Source: Trematomus loennbergii
Lineage: Eukaryota; Chordata; Actinopteri; Perciformes; Nototheniidae
DNA: 64,000 bases
Direction: 5' to 3'
Assembly: GCA_012861695.1 (NCBI GenBank)
Contig: JAAOOA010000392.1
Location: 186,001-250,000, forward strand
Positions 11,389 to 22,100 of this stretch are shown here, piece after piece. Position 1 is the first letter of the stretch. Each line of letters starts with the position of its first letter. The position numbers and the translations under genes are program-made. Under the pieces are notes generated by a model. It was not told the origin of the DNA and did no database searches. It was given only the letters and a program-made list of their open reading frames with translations.

Positions 11389-12478
11389 GAGGCGCCACCG
11401 AGAGCATCCTCAGCAGCTGCATCACGCTGTGGTTCGGAAGCTGCACCGCCTCAAACCGCAAGAGCCTGCAGCGCATTGTGAACTCTGCCCAGAGGATCAT
11501 CGGTGCCTCACTCCCCTCACTACAGGACATATACAACACCCGCCTCACTCCCCTCACTACAGGACATATACAACACCCGCCTCACTCCCCTCACTACAGG
11601 ACATATACAACACCCGCCTCACTCCCCTCACTCCAGGACATATACAACACCCGCCTCACTCCCCTCACTACAGGACATATACAACACCCGCCTCACTCCC
11701 CTCACTACAGGACATATACAACACCCGCCTCACTCCCCTCACTCCAGGACATATACAACACCCGCCTCACTCCCCTCACTCCAGGACATATACAACACCC
11801 GCCTCACTCCCCTCACTCCAGGACATATACAACACCTGCCTCACTCCCCTCACTCCAGGACATATACAACACCCGCCTCACTCCCCTCACTACAGGACAT
11901 ATACAACACCCGCCTCACTCCCCTCACTCCAGGACATATACAACACCCGCCTCACTCCCCTCACTCCAGGACATATACAACACCCGCCTCACTCCCCTCA
12001 CTCCAGGACATATACAACACCCGCCTCATTCCCCTCACTACAGGACATATACAACACCCGCCTCACTCCCATCACTACAGGACATATACAACACCCGCCT
12101 CACTCCCCTCACTACAGGACATATACAACACCCGCCTCACTCCCCTCACTCCAGGACATATACAACACCCGCCTCACTCCCCTCACTACAGGACATATAC
12201 AACACCCGCCTCACTCCCATCACTACAGGACATATACAACACCCGCTTCACTCCCATCACTACAGGACATATACAACACCCGCCTCACTCCCCTCACTAC
12301 AGGACATATACAACAACCCGCCGCACCCGCAAAGCACTCAGCATTGAGGGTGACTCCACCCACCCCTCCAACAGCCTCTCCAGCCGCCTGCCTTCAGGGA
12401 GAAGGTTCCTCAGCCTCAGCTCACGCACCTCCAGGCTGAGGAACAGCTTCCTCCCTCCCTCATCTCTCCCCTGAACTC
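11388..12478 (+). pseudogene. LINE ORF 3' end, split by a minisatellite
   Basis: The translated start (YRGATESILSSCITLWFG, then NRKSLQRIVNSAQRIIGASL) is the region after the reverse-transcriptase core of a fish non-LTR retrotransposon. The end (SSRLPSGRRFLSLSSRTSRL) is the conserved C-terminal tail of the same protein type. Between them the short LPSLQDIYNTR segment has been amplified into about 22 copies of a 37-bp unit. The catalytic domains are absent, so this is a 5'-truncated, dead copy. L2/CR1-like affinity is my guess from the tail motifs. Confidence 0.75.
11505..12312 (+). repeat. 37-bp minisatellite inside a LINE frame
   Basis: About 22 tandem units of 37 bp containing 'ctacaggacatatacaacac'. 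Variants differ mainly at ctAcagg/ctCcagg and cccCtcac/cccAtcac. Because 37 leaves remainder 1 on division by 3 and the unit has no stop on the plus strand, all three forward frames stay open with a 37-residue period. The three overlapping ORFs of over 320 codons are therefore artefacts. Confidence 0.96.
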
Positions 12479-12522
12479 TCCACCGTGCCCCAAATATGGA
12501 CACACAACACACACACACACAC

Positions 12523-13069
12523 TGTTACGTGCTCCCTTTTTCTGTTGTCGTCTCTGTCTCTCTGCTGCGCAGGTACACCTGGTCCGCCCCTGGCTCCGCC
12601 TCCCCCAGGTGTCCTAATTCCATTCAGCTGGGGACTTAAAAGGAGAAGCTGGAGGAGAAGAGATCTCTCTCCTGATCCTTATGCCGGGAGACTCCGTCCG
12701 AGGACAACCTCTCTCTGCTGTTTAGATCTGTAGATCATTTGTGTTAATGTGACTTATGTGTACTCTGGAGGATCTGGGAGAATAGGTTTTCGCGGCTTTA
12801 TTTTACCCGTAGGGATTTGTTAGATCTCTGGGTAGGGGAGGGAAGCTCTGGGTCCTACGGCCAGAGGACTGGTTGGCCCAGGCCCCCTTCTGCTTTTGTT
12901 TGTTTTTGCCGTCCTCCAGACGTGGTTCGTTTGCCGGTGGGCACATGTGAGTACGGCGGCGCGCTTTAATAAATGCTCGCCGACAAGTGCTGCGTGTTTT
13001 GTGTGGTTTATTTTATGTTGCGGGTCTTCCCACGAGCCACTACCACTTGGTAGAGGACGGGCCGTAACA
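12523..13069 (+). repeat. 5' LTR
   Basis: 547 bp beginning TGTTACGTGCTCCC and ending GGGCCGTAACA. It contains an A/T element 'cttaaaagg' (about 12636) that could serve as a TATA-like box, and an AATAAA polyadenylation signal at 12968-12973. Confidence 0.95.
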
Positions 13070-13071
13070 TA

Positions 13072-13084
13072 TGGGGGCTCGTCC
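13072..13084 (+). other. primer-binding site, tRNA-Pro-like
   Basis: TGGGGGCTCGTCC begins 2 bp after the LTR end. These 13 bases match the start of the 18-nt proline-tRNA 3'-end complement known from many retroelements; the following bases (aaagg) diverge. Confidence 0.8.
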
Positions 13085-13222
13085 AAAGGCTGTCTCGGGC
13101 AGGTGCCGGTGTGTTTCTTCTGTAGAATGGCCCTTGACAGCATGTGCTTTGTGTGTTTGTGTGCAGTGTAGAGTTGCCTAAATAGTCTACCTGATTTCTG
13201 GTTCGGGTGAGTTCACGTTAGA

Positions 13223-15298
13223 ATGGAGTTTGACTTGGAGGAGTTTGCTAAGGTTCCAACTCGGGGGAAGTTGGATGCTTGTAACAAACAGCAGCTTCAG
13301 TTAATCGCAGGCAGGTTTAACGTTCCGTATAATAAGCAAAGCAAGAAACAGGTCATTAAAGAACAGCTGTTGGCTGCGCTGGTAGAGCAGGAAGTATTAT
13401 CGGAGGAGGAGGAGGGCGTTGCTGGTTTTCCCAAAGACGAGGAGACAAAGGTCTCTCCGACAATGAGCGAGCTTCAACTTCAGCTGGAGTTGCGTAAACT
13501 GGTGACTAGAGAGAAGGAGAGTGACAATAAACTGAGAGAGAAGGAGATCGATTGTAGTCTCGAAATCAGGAAGCTTGAGGAGGAGACTAATCGTTTGTTT
13601 CGTTTGAAGGAGCTGGAGTTGACGGCATTATCGCACCACACTCAGCAGTTGGGCTCGGCACAATCACATGACTTTGACGTGGGTAGATATACTCGATTTA
13701 TCCCGGTGTTTCACGAGAAAGATGTTGACAATTATTTTATCCTTTTTGAACGGGTAGCAACCACATTGAAATGGCCTAAAAATATGTGGACCGTTATGCT
13801 GCAGTGCGTTCTCACTGGTAAAGCGCAGGAGGTGTATGCGGCATTGTCTGAAGAGGTTAGCCTGGAGTATGAGCAGGTAAAAAGGGCAATTCTGCGCGCC
13901 TATGAGCTGGTGCCTGAGGCGTACCGTCAAAGGTTTCGCGGCTTAAAGAAAAATGATTGTCAGGCTTATGTGGAATTCGCCCATGAGAAAGAGGTTCTGT
14001 TTGAACGTTGGTGCTCGTCGACGGGCGTCAAATCTCTAGAGGATTTAAAAACCTTGTTACTTATGGAGGAATTTAAAAAATGTTTGCCTGACAGGGTGGC
14101 CACTTATCTGAATGAGCAGAAACCCATAAAACTGTCTGATGCTGCGGTTTTGGCTGACGAGTATGTTCTTACTCACAAAGCTGTCTTCAATGAGAGGGGG
14201 GGGGCACAGGCCCGGTTTGTGGACAACAACATCAGAGAAACCCCAGTCTCCATTAACGTGCCATGGCAGTCCAGTAGGCCAGGATATGTTGAGGAAAAAC
14301 CGGGGGAGGTGAAGTGGGGACCTAGGGATAGCCCGGTGTGTTATTTCTGCAAGAAAAGGGGTCACATTGTGGCGAATTGTTATGCTTTACGGGATGAGGA
14401 GAAGCCGGTAAAGACGGTAGCCTTGCTGAGTACTTCAAAGCCAGGGTCTCTCAAGTCAGAACTGGAAGTTTTTGCTCCGTTTCTTATGAAAGGAATGGTG
14501 TCTTTACCGGGGAAGAACACCAGGGTTCCAGTGACCATTTTGAGGGATACAGCAGCGTCACAATCCTTTATGGTGAGGGGTGTGTTGCCCCTGTCTGAGG
14601 AGTCTGCTGTGGGTTCGGGTGTTCTTGTGAGGGGGTTTGGTATGCAGTGTGTGGGTTCGCCATTGCATAATATTCACCTTGAGTCAGATCTGGTCACCGG
14701 TCCGGTAGCTGTCGGGGTTCGGCCATGTCTTCCCATTAAAGGGATAGATTTGGTCTTGGGGAATGATTTAGCCGGAGGCAGAGTGCTCGTTAAGCCGGGG
14801 GTGAATATGGTTGCAGTCACCCGTGACAGTTGTATGGCTACAGGATTGGACAGACCGATCAGGGGCCCTCCATCGTGGCGTGAGGGTGGGAAAACAGGTA
14901 CGACAAGCCCCGGGGCTGTTCATAACCCTGTCGCAGCCTGTGTGGTGGCGCTGTCCAGTGCTGAAAGTGACATCCCTGTCACCTCGGAGGCCCCGATCGC
15001 TGCGGAGACTTTGATAAATATTGAGTCTCATTTAGCACACTTGCCTGATGCGCAGCGTGCAGATGTGTTGGATCTGATCGTGAGGTGGAGCGCCCGGTAT
15101 CATACCGCTCCAAGAAATTCAATCCCCCACCAGCGGGTGTGTTCCACCGTTGGTTCCACCATCGAAAAGGAGGCTATGGTTCTGGCCTTAAACCAGTTGA
15201 GGTATACGTTGGGTCATCAAACATCCCTGTCACTATTTTTACCGATCACAACCCCCTTGTGTTCCTGCAGAGAATGCGTAACACATATCATAGGTTGA
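13223..15298 (+). CDS. Gypsy gag-protease polyprotein with RNase H remnant
   Basis: A 691-codon ORF. Residues about 85-145 form a Glu/Lys-rich coiled coil. Residues about 150-310 are a SCAN-like capsid region. A CCHC zinc knuckle lies at 373-386 (CYFCKKRGHIVANC). A retropepsin-like motif is at 442-446 (DTAAS), where the usual third residue is Gly, so activity is doubtful. A linker resembling the segment before reverse transcriptase follows, then the frame enters RNase H sequence directly. Roughly the whole reverse-transcriptase core has been deleted. The last part of the frame alternates with the overlapping 15085-15393 frame. The product would package RNA but could not copy or integrate it. 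Confidence 0.85.
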   Translation: MEFDLEEFAKVPTRGKLDACNKQQLQLIAGRFNVPYNKQSKKQVIKEQLLAALVEQEVLSEEEEGVAGFPKDEETKVSPTMSELQLQLELRKLVTREKESDNKLREKEIDCSLEIRKLEEETNRLFRLKELELTALSHHTQQLGSAQSHDFDVGRYTRFIPVFHEKDVDNYFILFERVATTLKWPKNMWTVMLQCVLTGKAQEVYAALSEEVSLEYEQVKRAILRAYELVPEAYRQRFRGLKKNDCQAYVEFAHEKEVLFERWCSSTGVKSLEDLKTLLLMEEFKKCLPDRVATYLNEQKPIKLSDAAVLADEYVLTHKAVFNERGGAQARFVDNNIRETPVSINVPWQSSRPGYVEEKPGEVKWGPRDSPVCYFCKKRGHIVANCYALRDEEKPVKTVALLSTSKPGSLKSELEVFAPFLMKGMVSLPGKNTRVPVTILRDTAASQSFMVRGVLPLSEESAVGSGVLVRGFGMQCVGSPLHNIHLESDLVTGPVAVGVRPCLPIKGIDLVLGNDLAGGRVLVKPGVNMVAVTRDSCMATGLDRPIRGPPSWREGGKTGTTSPGAVHNPVAACVVALSSAESDIPVTSEAPIAAETLINIESHLAHLPDAQRADVLDLIVRWSARYHTAPRNSIPHQRVCSTVGSTIEKEAMVLALNQLRYTLGHQTSLSLFLPITTPLCSCRECVTHIIG

Positions 15299-15393
15299 TG
15301 CGGTGGAGCATGGGCATGCAAGCCTTCAATGTTGAGGTCAAACACATCCGTGGCAAGGACAATGTGTTGGCTGATGCATTGTCGCGCTTGTGA
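15085..15393 (+). pseudogene. RNase H C-terminal remnant of Gypsy pol
   Basis: This frame begins with RPVSYRSKKFN and ends with the standard Gypsy RNase H tail (TDHNPLVFLQRM ... HIRGKDNVLADALSRL) and a stop. The middle of the domain (IEKEAMVLALNQL) is in the 13223 frame, so two compensating indels have scrambled it. The integrase that should follow is absent; the stop is followed by an A-rich run and the purine tract. Confidence 0.85.
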
Positions 15394-15520
15394 TATGTAA
15401 CCTGTTCGGTGTGTGGACCGAGTGGTTGAGCACGTCTGTCGACCTAAAGTCGATTGTTGTGATTGTTTTGTTTTGTTTGTTATAAAAAAAAAAAAGAAAA
15501 AAAAAAAATCACTAACTCAT

Positions 15521-15528
15521 GGTGGGGG
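15521..15528 (+). other. polypurine tract candidate
   Basis: GGTGGGGG lies immediately before the 3' LTR, preceded by an A-rich run from 15483. It is short and contains one T, so it is a plausible but imperfect plus-strand primer site. Confidence 0.5.
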
Positions 15529-16072
15529 TGTTACGTGCTCCCTTTTTCTGTTGTCGTCTCTGTCTCTCTGCTGCGCAGGTACACCTGGTCCGCCCCTGGC
15601 TCCGCCTCCCCCAGGTGTCCTAATTCCATTCAGCTGGGGACTTAAAAGGAGAAGCTGGAGGAGAAGAGATCTCTCTCCTGATCCTTATGCCGGGAGACTC
15701 CGTCCGAGGACAACCTCTCTCTGCTGTTTAGATCTGTAGATCATTTGTGTTAATGTGACTTATGTGTACTCTGGAGGATCTGGGAGAATAGGTTTTCGCG
15801 GCTTTATTTTACCCGTAGGGATTTGTTAGATCTCTGGGTAGGGGAGGGAAGCTCTGGGTCCTACGGCCAGAGGACTGGTTGGCCCAGGCCCCCTTCTGCT
15901 TTTGTTTGTTTTTGCCGTCCTCCAGACGTGGTTCGTTTGCCGGTGGGCACATGTGAGTACGGCGGCGCGCTTTAATAAATGCTCGCCGACAAGTGCTGCG
16001 TGTTTTGTGTGGTTTATTTTATGTTGCGGGTCTTCCCACGAGCCACTACCACTTGGTAGAGGACGGGCCGTA

Positions 16073-16075
<3 letters not shown>
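15529..16075 (+). repeat. 3' LTR
   Basis: 547 bp, same length and, on reading both, the same sequence as the 5' LTR. It is followed directly by a (CA)n tract like the one before the 5' LTR. Confidence 0.95.

Positions 16076-16132
<57 letters not shown>
16076..16132. repeat. (CA)n microsatellite at the LTR insertion site
   Basis: CA repeats continuing the tract at 12501-12522; the Gypsy element is inserted between the two parts. It leads straight into the 33-bp minisatellite. Confidence 0.95.
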
Positions 16133-16135
<3 letters not shown>

Positions 16136-19100
16136 AGTAGTAAAAGTAGAAGTACTCAGGTCTTTTACTTGAGTAAAAGTAAAGTACTCAGATCTTGTTC
16201 TTGAGTAAAAGTAGAAGTACTCAGGTCACTACTTGAGTAAAAGTAGAAGTACTCAGGTCTTGTACTTGAGTAAAAAGTAGAAGTACTCAGGTCTTGTACT
16301 TGAGTAAAAGTAGAAGTACTCAGTGTCACTACTTGAGTAAAAGTAGAAGTACTCAGATCTTGTACTTGAGTAAAAGTAGAAGTACTCAGATCTTGTTCTT
16401 GAGTAAAAGTGAAGTACTCAGATCTTGTACTTGAGTAAAAGTAGAAGTACTCAGTCTTGTACTTGAGTAAAAGTAGAAGTACTCAGGTCTTGTACTTGAG
16501 TAAAGGTTGAAGTACTCAGATCTTGTACTTGAGTAAAAGTAGAAGCACTCAGGTCTTGTACTTGAGTAAAAGTAGAAGTACTCAGGTCTTGTACTTGAGT
16601 AAAAGTAGAAGTACTCAGGTCTTGTACTTGAGTAAAAGTAGAAGTACTCAGATCTTGTTCTTGAGTAAAAGTAGAAGTACTCAGGTCACTACTTGAGTAA
16701 AAGTAGAAGTACTCAGATATGTACTTGAGTAAAAGTAGAAGTACTCAGATCTTGTACTTGAGTAAAAGTAGAAGTACTCAGACTTGTTCTTGAGTAAAAG
16801 TAGAAGTACTCAGATCTTGTACTTGAGTAAAAGTAGAGTACTCAGGTCTTGTACTTGAGTAAAAGTAGAAGTACTCAGGTCTTGTACTTGAGGTAAAGGT
16901 TGAAGTACTCAGATCTTGTACTGAGTAAAGTAGAAGCACTCAGGTCTTGTACTTGAGTAAAAGTAGAAGTACTCAGGTCTTGTACTTGAGTAAAAGTAGA
17001 AGTACTCAGGTCTTGTACTTGAGTAAAAGTAGAAGTACTCAGATCTTGTTCTTGAGTAAAAGTAGAAGTACTCAGGTCACTACTTGAGTAAAAGTAGAAG
17101 TACTCAGGTCTTGTACTTGAGTAAAAGTAGAAGTACTCAGATCTTGTACTTGAGTAAAAGTAGAAGCACTCAGGTCTTGTACTTGAGTAAAAGTAGAAGT
17201 ACTCAGGTCTTGTACTTGAGTAGTACTCAGTCTTGTACTTGAGTAAAAGTAGAAGTACTCAGATCACTACTTGAGTAAAAGTAGAAGTACTCAGATCTTG
17301 TACTTGAGTAAAAGTAGAAGTACTCAGATCTTGTACTTGAGTAAAAGTAGAAGTACTCAGATCACTACTTGAGTAAAAGTAGAAGTACTCAGATCTTGTA
17401 CTTGAGTAAAAGTAGAAGCACTCAGGTCTTGTACTTGAGTAAAAGTAGAAGTACTCAGGTCTTGTACTTGAGTAAAGTAGAAGTACTCAGGTCTTGTACT
17501 TGAGTAAAAGTAGAAGTACTCAGATCACTATTGAGTAAAAGTAGAAGTACTCAGATCTTGTATTTGAGTAAAAGTAGAAGTACTCAGGTCTTGTACTTGA
17601 GTAAAAGTAGAAGTACTCAGATCTTGTACTTGAGTAAAAGTAGAAGTACTCAGATCACTACTTGAGTAAAGTAGAAGTATCAGATCTTGTATTTGAGTAA
17701 AAGTAGAAGTACTCAGGTCTTGTACTGAGTAAAAGTAGAAGTACTCAGGTCTTGTACTTGAGTAAAAGTAGAAGTACTCAGGTCTTGTACTTGAGTAAAA
17801 GTAGAAGTACTCAGGTCTTGTACTTGAGTAAAAGTAGAAGTACTCAGATCACTACTGAGTAAAAGTAGAAGTACTCAGATCTGTATTTGAGTAAAAGTAG
17901 AAGTACTCAGGTCTTGTACTTGAGTAAAAGTAGAAGTACTCAGATCTTGTACTTGAGTAAAAGTAGAAGTACTCAGATCTTGTACTTGAGTAAAAGTAGA
18001 AGTACTCAGATCACTGCTTGAGTAAAAGTAGAAGTACTCAGATCTTGTACTTGAGTAAAAGTAGAAGTACTCAGATCTTGTCTTGAGTAAAAACTCAGGT
18101 CTTGTACTTGAGTAAAAGTAGAAGTACTCAGATATTGTACTTGAGTAAAAGTAGAAGTACTCAGATCACTACTTGAGTAAAAGTAGAAGTACTCAGATAT
18201 TGTACTTGAGTAAAAGTAGAAGTACTCAGATCTTGTACTTAAGTAAAAGTACTCAGGTCTTGTACTTGAGTAAAAGTAGAAGTACTAGGTCTTGTACTTG
18301 AGTAAAAGTAGAAGTACTCAGGTCTTGTACTTGAGTAAAAGTAGAAGTACTCAGATCACTACTGAGTAAAAGTAGAAGTACTCAGATCTTGTATTGAGTA
18401 AAAGTAGAAGTACTCAGGTCTTCTCTTGAGTAAAAGTAGAAGTACTCAGATATTGTACTTGAGTAAAAGTAGAAGTACTCAGATCACTACTTGAGTAAAA
18501 GTAGATGTACTCAGGTCTTGTACTTGAGTAAAAGTAGAAGTACTCAGATCTTCTCCTTGAGTAAAAGTAGAAGTACTCAGATCTTGTACTTGAGTAAAAG
18601 TAGAAGTACTCAGATCTTATCCTTGAGTAAAAGTAGAAGTACTCAGATCACTACTTGAGTAAAATAGAAGTACTCAGATCTTGTACTTGAGTAAAAGTAG
18701 AAGTACTCAGGTCTTGTACTTGAGTAAAGTAGAAGTACTCAGATCTTGTACTTGAGTAAAAGTAGAAGTACTTAGATCTTGTACTTGAGTAAAAGTAGAA
18801 GTACTCAGATCTGTACTTGAGTAAAAGTAGAAGTACTCAAATCTTGTACTTGAGTAAAAGTACTCAGGTCTTGTACTTGAGTAAAAGTAGAAGTACTCAG
18901 GTCTTGTACTTGAGTAAAAGTAGAAGTACTGATCTTCTTGAGTAAATGTAGAAGTACTCAGATATTGTACTTGAGTAAAAGTAGAAGTACTCAGATCACT
19001 ACTTGAGTACAAGTAAGTAGAAGTACTCAGATATTGTACTTGAGTAAAAGTAGAAGTACTCAGATCACTACTTGGTAAAAGTAGAAGTACTCAGATCTTC

Positions 19101-22100
19101 TCCTTGAGTAAAAGTAGAAAGTACTCAGATATTGTACTTGAGTAAAAGTACTCAGATCTTGTACTTGAGTAAAAGTAGAAGTACTCAGATCTTGTACTTG
19201 AGTAAAGTACTCAGATTCTTGTACTTGAGTAAAAGTAGAAGTACTCAGATCACTACTTGAGTAAAAGTAGAAGTACTCAGATCTTCTCCTTGAGTAAAAG
19301 TAGAAGTACTCAGATCTTGTACTTGAGTAAAAGTACTCAGATCTTGTACTTGAGTAAAAGTAGAAGTACTCAGATCTTCTCCTTGAGTAAAAGTAGAAGT
19401 ATCAGATATTTGTACTTGAGTAAAAGTAGAAGTACTCAGATCTTGTACTTGAGTAAAGGTAGAAGTACTCAGGTCTTGTACTTGAGTAAAAGTAGAAGTA
19501 CTCAGATCACTATTGAGTAAAAGTAGAAGTACTCAGATCTTGTACTTGAGTAAAAGTAGAAGTACTCAGATCTTGTACTTGAGTAAAAGTAGAAGTACTC
19601 AGATCTACTTGAGTAAAAGTAGAAGTACTCAGATCTTGTATTTGAGTAAAAGTAGAAGTACTCAGGTCTTCTCCTTGAGTAAAAGTAGAAGTACTCAGAT
19701 ATTGTACTTGAGTAAAAGTAGAAGTACTCAGATCACTACTTGAGTAAAAGTAGAAGTACTCAGATCTTGTACTTGAGTAAAAGTAGAAGTACTCAGGTCT
19801 TGTACTTGAGTAAAAGTAGATGTACTCAGGTCTTGTACTTGAGTAAAAGTAGAAGTACTCAGATCTTCTCCTTGAGTAAAAGTAGAAGTACTCAGATCTT
19901 GTACTTGAGTAAAAGTAGAAGTACTCAGATCTTATCCTTGAGTAAAAGTAGAAGTACTCAGATCACTACTTGAGTAAAAATAGAAGTACTCAGATCTTGT
20001 ACTTGAGTAAAAGTAGAAGTACTCAGGTCTTGTACTTGAGTAAAAGTAGAAGTACTCAGATCTTGTACTTGAGTAAAAGTAGAAGTACTTAGATCTTGTA
20101 CTTGAGTAAAAGTAGAAGTACTCAGATCTTGTACTTGAGTAAAAGTAGAAGTACTCAAATCTTGTACTTGAGTAAAAGTACTCAGGTCTTGTACTTGAGT
20201 AAAAGTAGAAGTACTCAGGTCTTGTACTTGAGTAAAAGTAGAAGTACTCAGATCTTCTCCTTGAGTAAATGTAGAAGTACTCAGATATTGTACTTGAGTA
20301 AAAGTAGAAGTACTCAGATCACTACTTGAGTACAAGTAAGTAGAAGTACTCAGATATGTACTTGAGTAAAAGTAGAAGTACTCAGATCACTACTTGAGTA
20401 AAAGTAGAAGTACTCAGATCTTCTCTTGAGTAAAAGTAGAAGTACTCAGATATTGTACTTGAGTAAAAGTACTCAGATCTTGTACTTGAGTAAAAGTAGA
20501 AGTACTCAGATCTTGTACTTGAGTAAAAGTACTCAGATCTTGTACTTGAGTAAAAGTAGAAGTACTCAGATCACTACTTGAGTAAAAGTAGAAGTACTCA
20601 GATCTTCTCCTTGAGTAAAAGTAGAAGTACTCAGATCTTGTACTTGAGTAAAAGTACTCAGATCTTGTACTTGAGTAAAAGTAGAAGTACTCAGATCTTC
20701 TCCTTGAGTAAAAGTAGAAGTACTCAGATATTGTACTTGAGTAAAAGTAGAAGTACTCAGATCTTGTACTTGAGTAAAGGTAGAAGTACTCAGGTCTTGT
20801 ACTTGAGTAAAAGTAGAAGTACTCAGATCTTGTACCTGAGTAAAAGTAGAAGTACTCAGATCACTACTTGAGTAAAAGTAAAGTACTCAGATTTTGTACT
20901 TGAGTAAAAGTAGAAGTACTCAGATATTGTACTTGAGTAAAGTAGAAGTACTCAGATCTTGTACTTGAGTAAAGTAGAAGTACTCAGATCTTGTACTTGA
21001 GTAAAGGTAGAAGTACTCAGGTCTTGTACTTGAGTAAAAGTAGAAGTACTCAGATCTTGTACTTGAGTAAAAGTAGAAGTACTCAGATCTTGTACTTGAG
21101 TAAAAGTAGAAGTACTCAGATCTTGTACTTGAGTAAAAGTAGAAGTACTCAGATCTTGTACTTGAGTAAAAGTAGAAGTACTCGGATCTTGTACTTGAGT
21201 AAAAGTAGAAGTACTCAGATCTTGTACCTGAGTAAAAGTAGAAGTACTCAGATCTTGTACTTGAGTAAAAGTAAAAGTACTCAGATTTTGTACTTGAGTA
21301 AAAGTAGAAGTACTCAGATCTTGTACTTGAGTAAAGTAGAAGTACTCAGATCTTGTACTTGAGTAAAGTAGAAGTACTCAGTCTTGTACTTGAGTAAAGT
21401 AGAAGTACTCAGATCTTGTACTTGAGTAAAAGTAGAAGTACTCAGATCTTACTTGAGTAAAAGTAGAAGTACTCAGGTCTTGTACTTGAGTAAAAGTAGA
21501 AGTACTCAGATCTTGTACCTGAGTAAAAGTAGAAGTACTCAGATCACTACTTGAGTAAAAGTAAAAGTACTCAGATTTGTACTTGAGTAAAAGTAGAAGT
21601 ACTCAGATCTTGTACTTGAGTAAAGTAGAAGTACTCAGATCTTGTACTTGAGTAAAGTAGAAGTACTCAGATCTTGTACTTGAGTAAAGGTAGAAGTACT
21701 CAGATCTTGTACTTGAGTAAAAGTAGAAGTACTCAGATCTTGTACTTGAGTAAAAGTAGAAGTACTCAGGTCTTGTACTTGAGTAAAAGTACTCAGATCT
21801 TGTACTTGAGTAAAAGTAGAAGTACTCAGATCTTGTACTTGAGTAAAAGTAGAAGTACTCAGATCTTGTACTTGAGTAAAAGTAGAAGTACTCAGATCTT
21901 GTACTTGAGTAAAAGTAGAAGTACTCAGATATTGTACTTGAGTAAAAGTAGAAGTACTCAGGTCTTGTACTTGAGTAAAAGTAGAAGTACTCAGATCTTG
22001 TACTTGAGTAAAAGTAGAAGTACTCAGATCACTACTTGAGTAAAAGTAGAAGTACTCAGATCTTGTACTTGAGTAAAGTAGAAGTAATCAATCTTGTACT

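Larger units (their letters stand above)
12523..16075 (+). mobile_element. SCAN-type Gypsy LTR retrotransposon, internally deleted
   Basis: A 3553-bp element with two 547-bp LTRs (TG...CA), a tRNA-Pro-like primer-binding site, a gag-protease ORF, a remnant of RNase H and a short purine tract. The reverse-transcriptase core and the integrase are missing. It landed in a (CA)n tract, so the 5-bp target duplication (probably CACAC) cannot be proven. It resembles the GmR1-type Gypsy elements related to the origin of vertebrate SCAN domains; this is family knowledge from memory. By eye the LTRs show no difference, indicating recent insertion. It can only have moved using enzymes from another copy. 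Confidence 0.93.

Noticed and set aside
11355..12474. Three overlapping ORFs of more than 320 codons
   Set aside because: Produced by a 37-bp repeat without stops; only the short LINE-derived ends have meaning.
12485..13171. ORFs within the LTR and again at 15413-16204
   Set aside because: Identical because the LTRs are identical; no protein family is recognised, and LTRs are regulatory.
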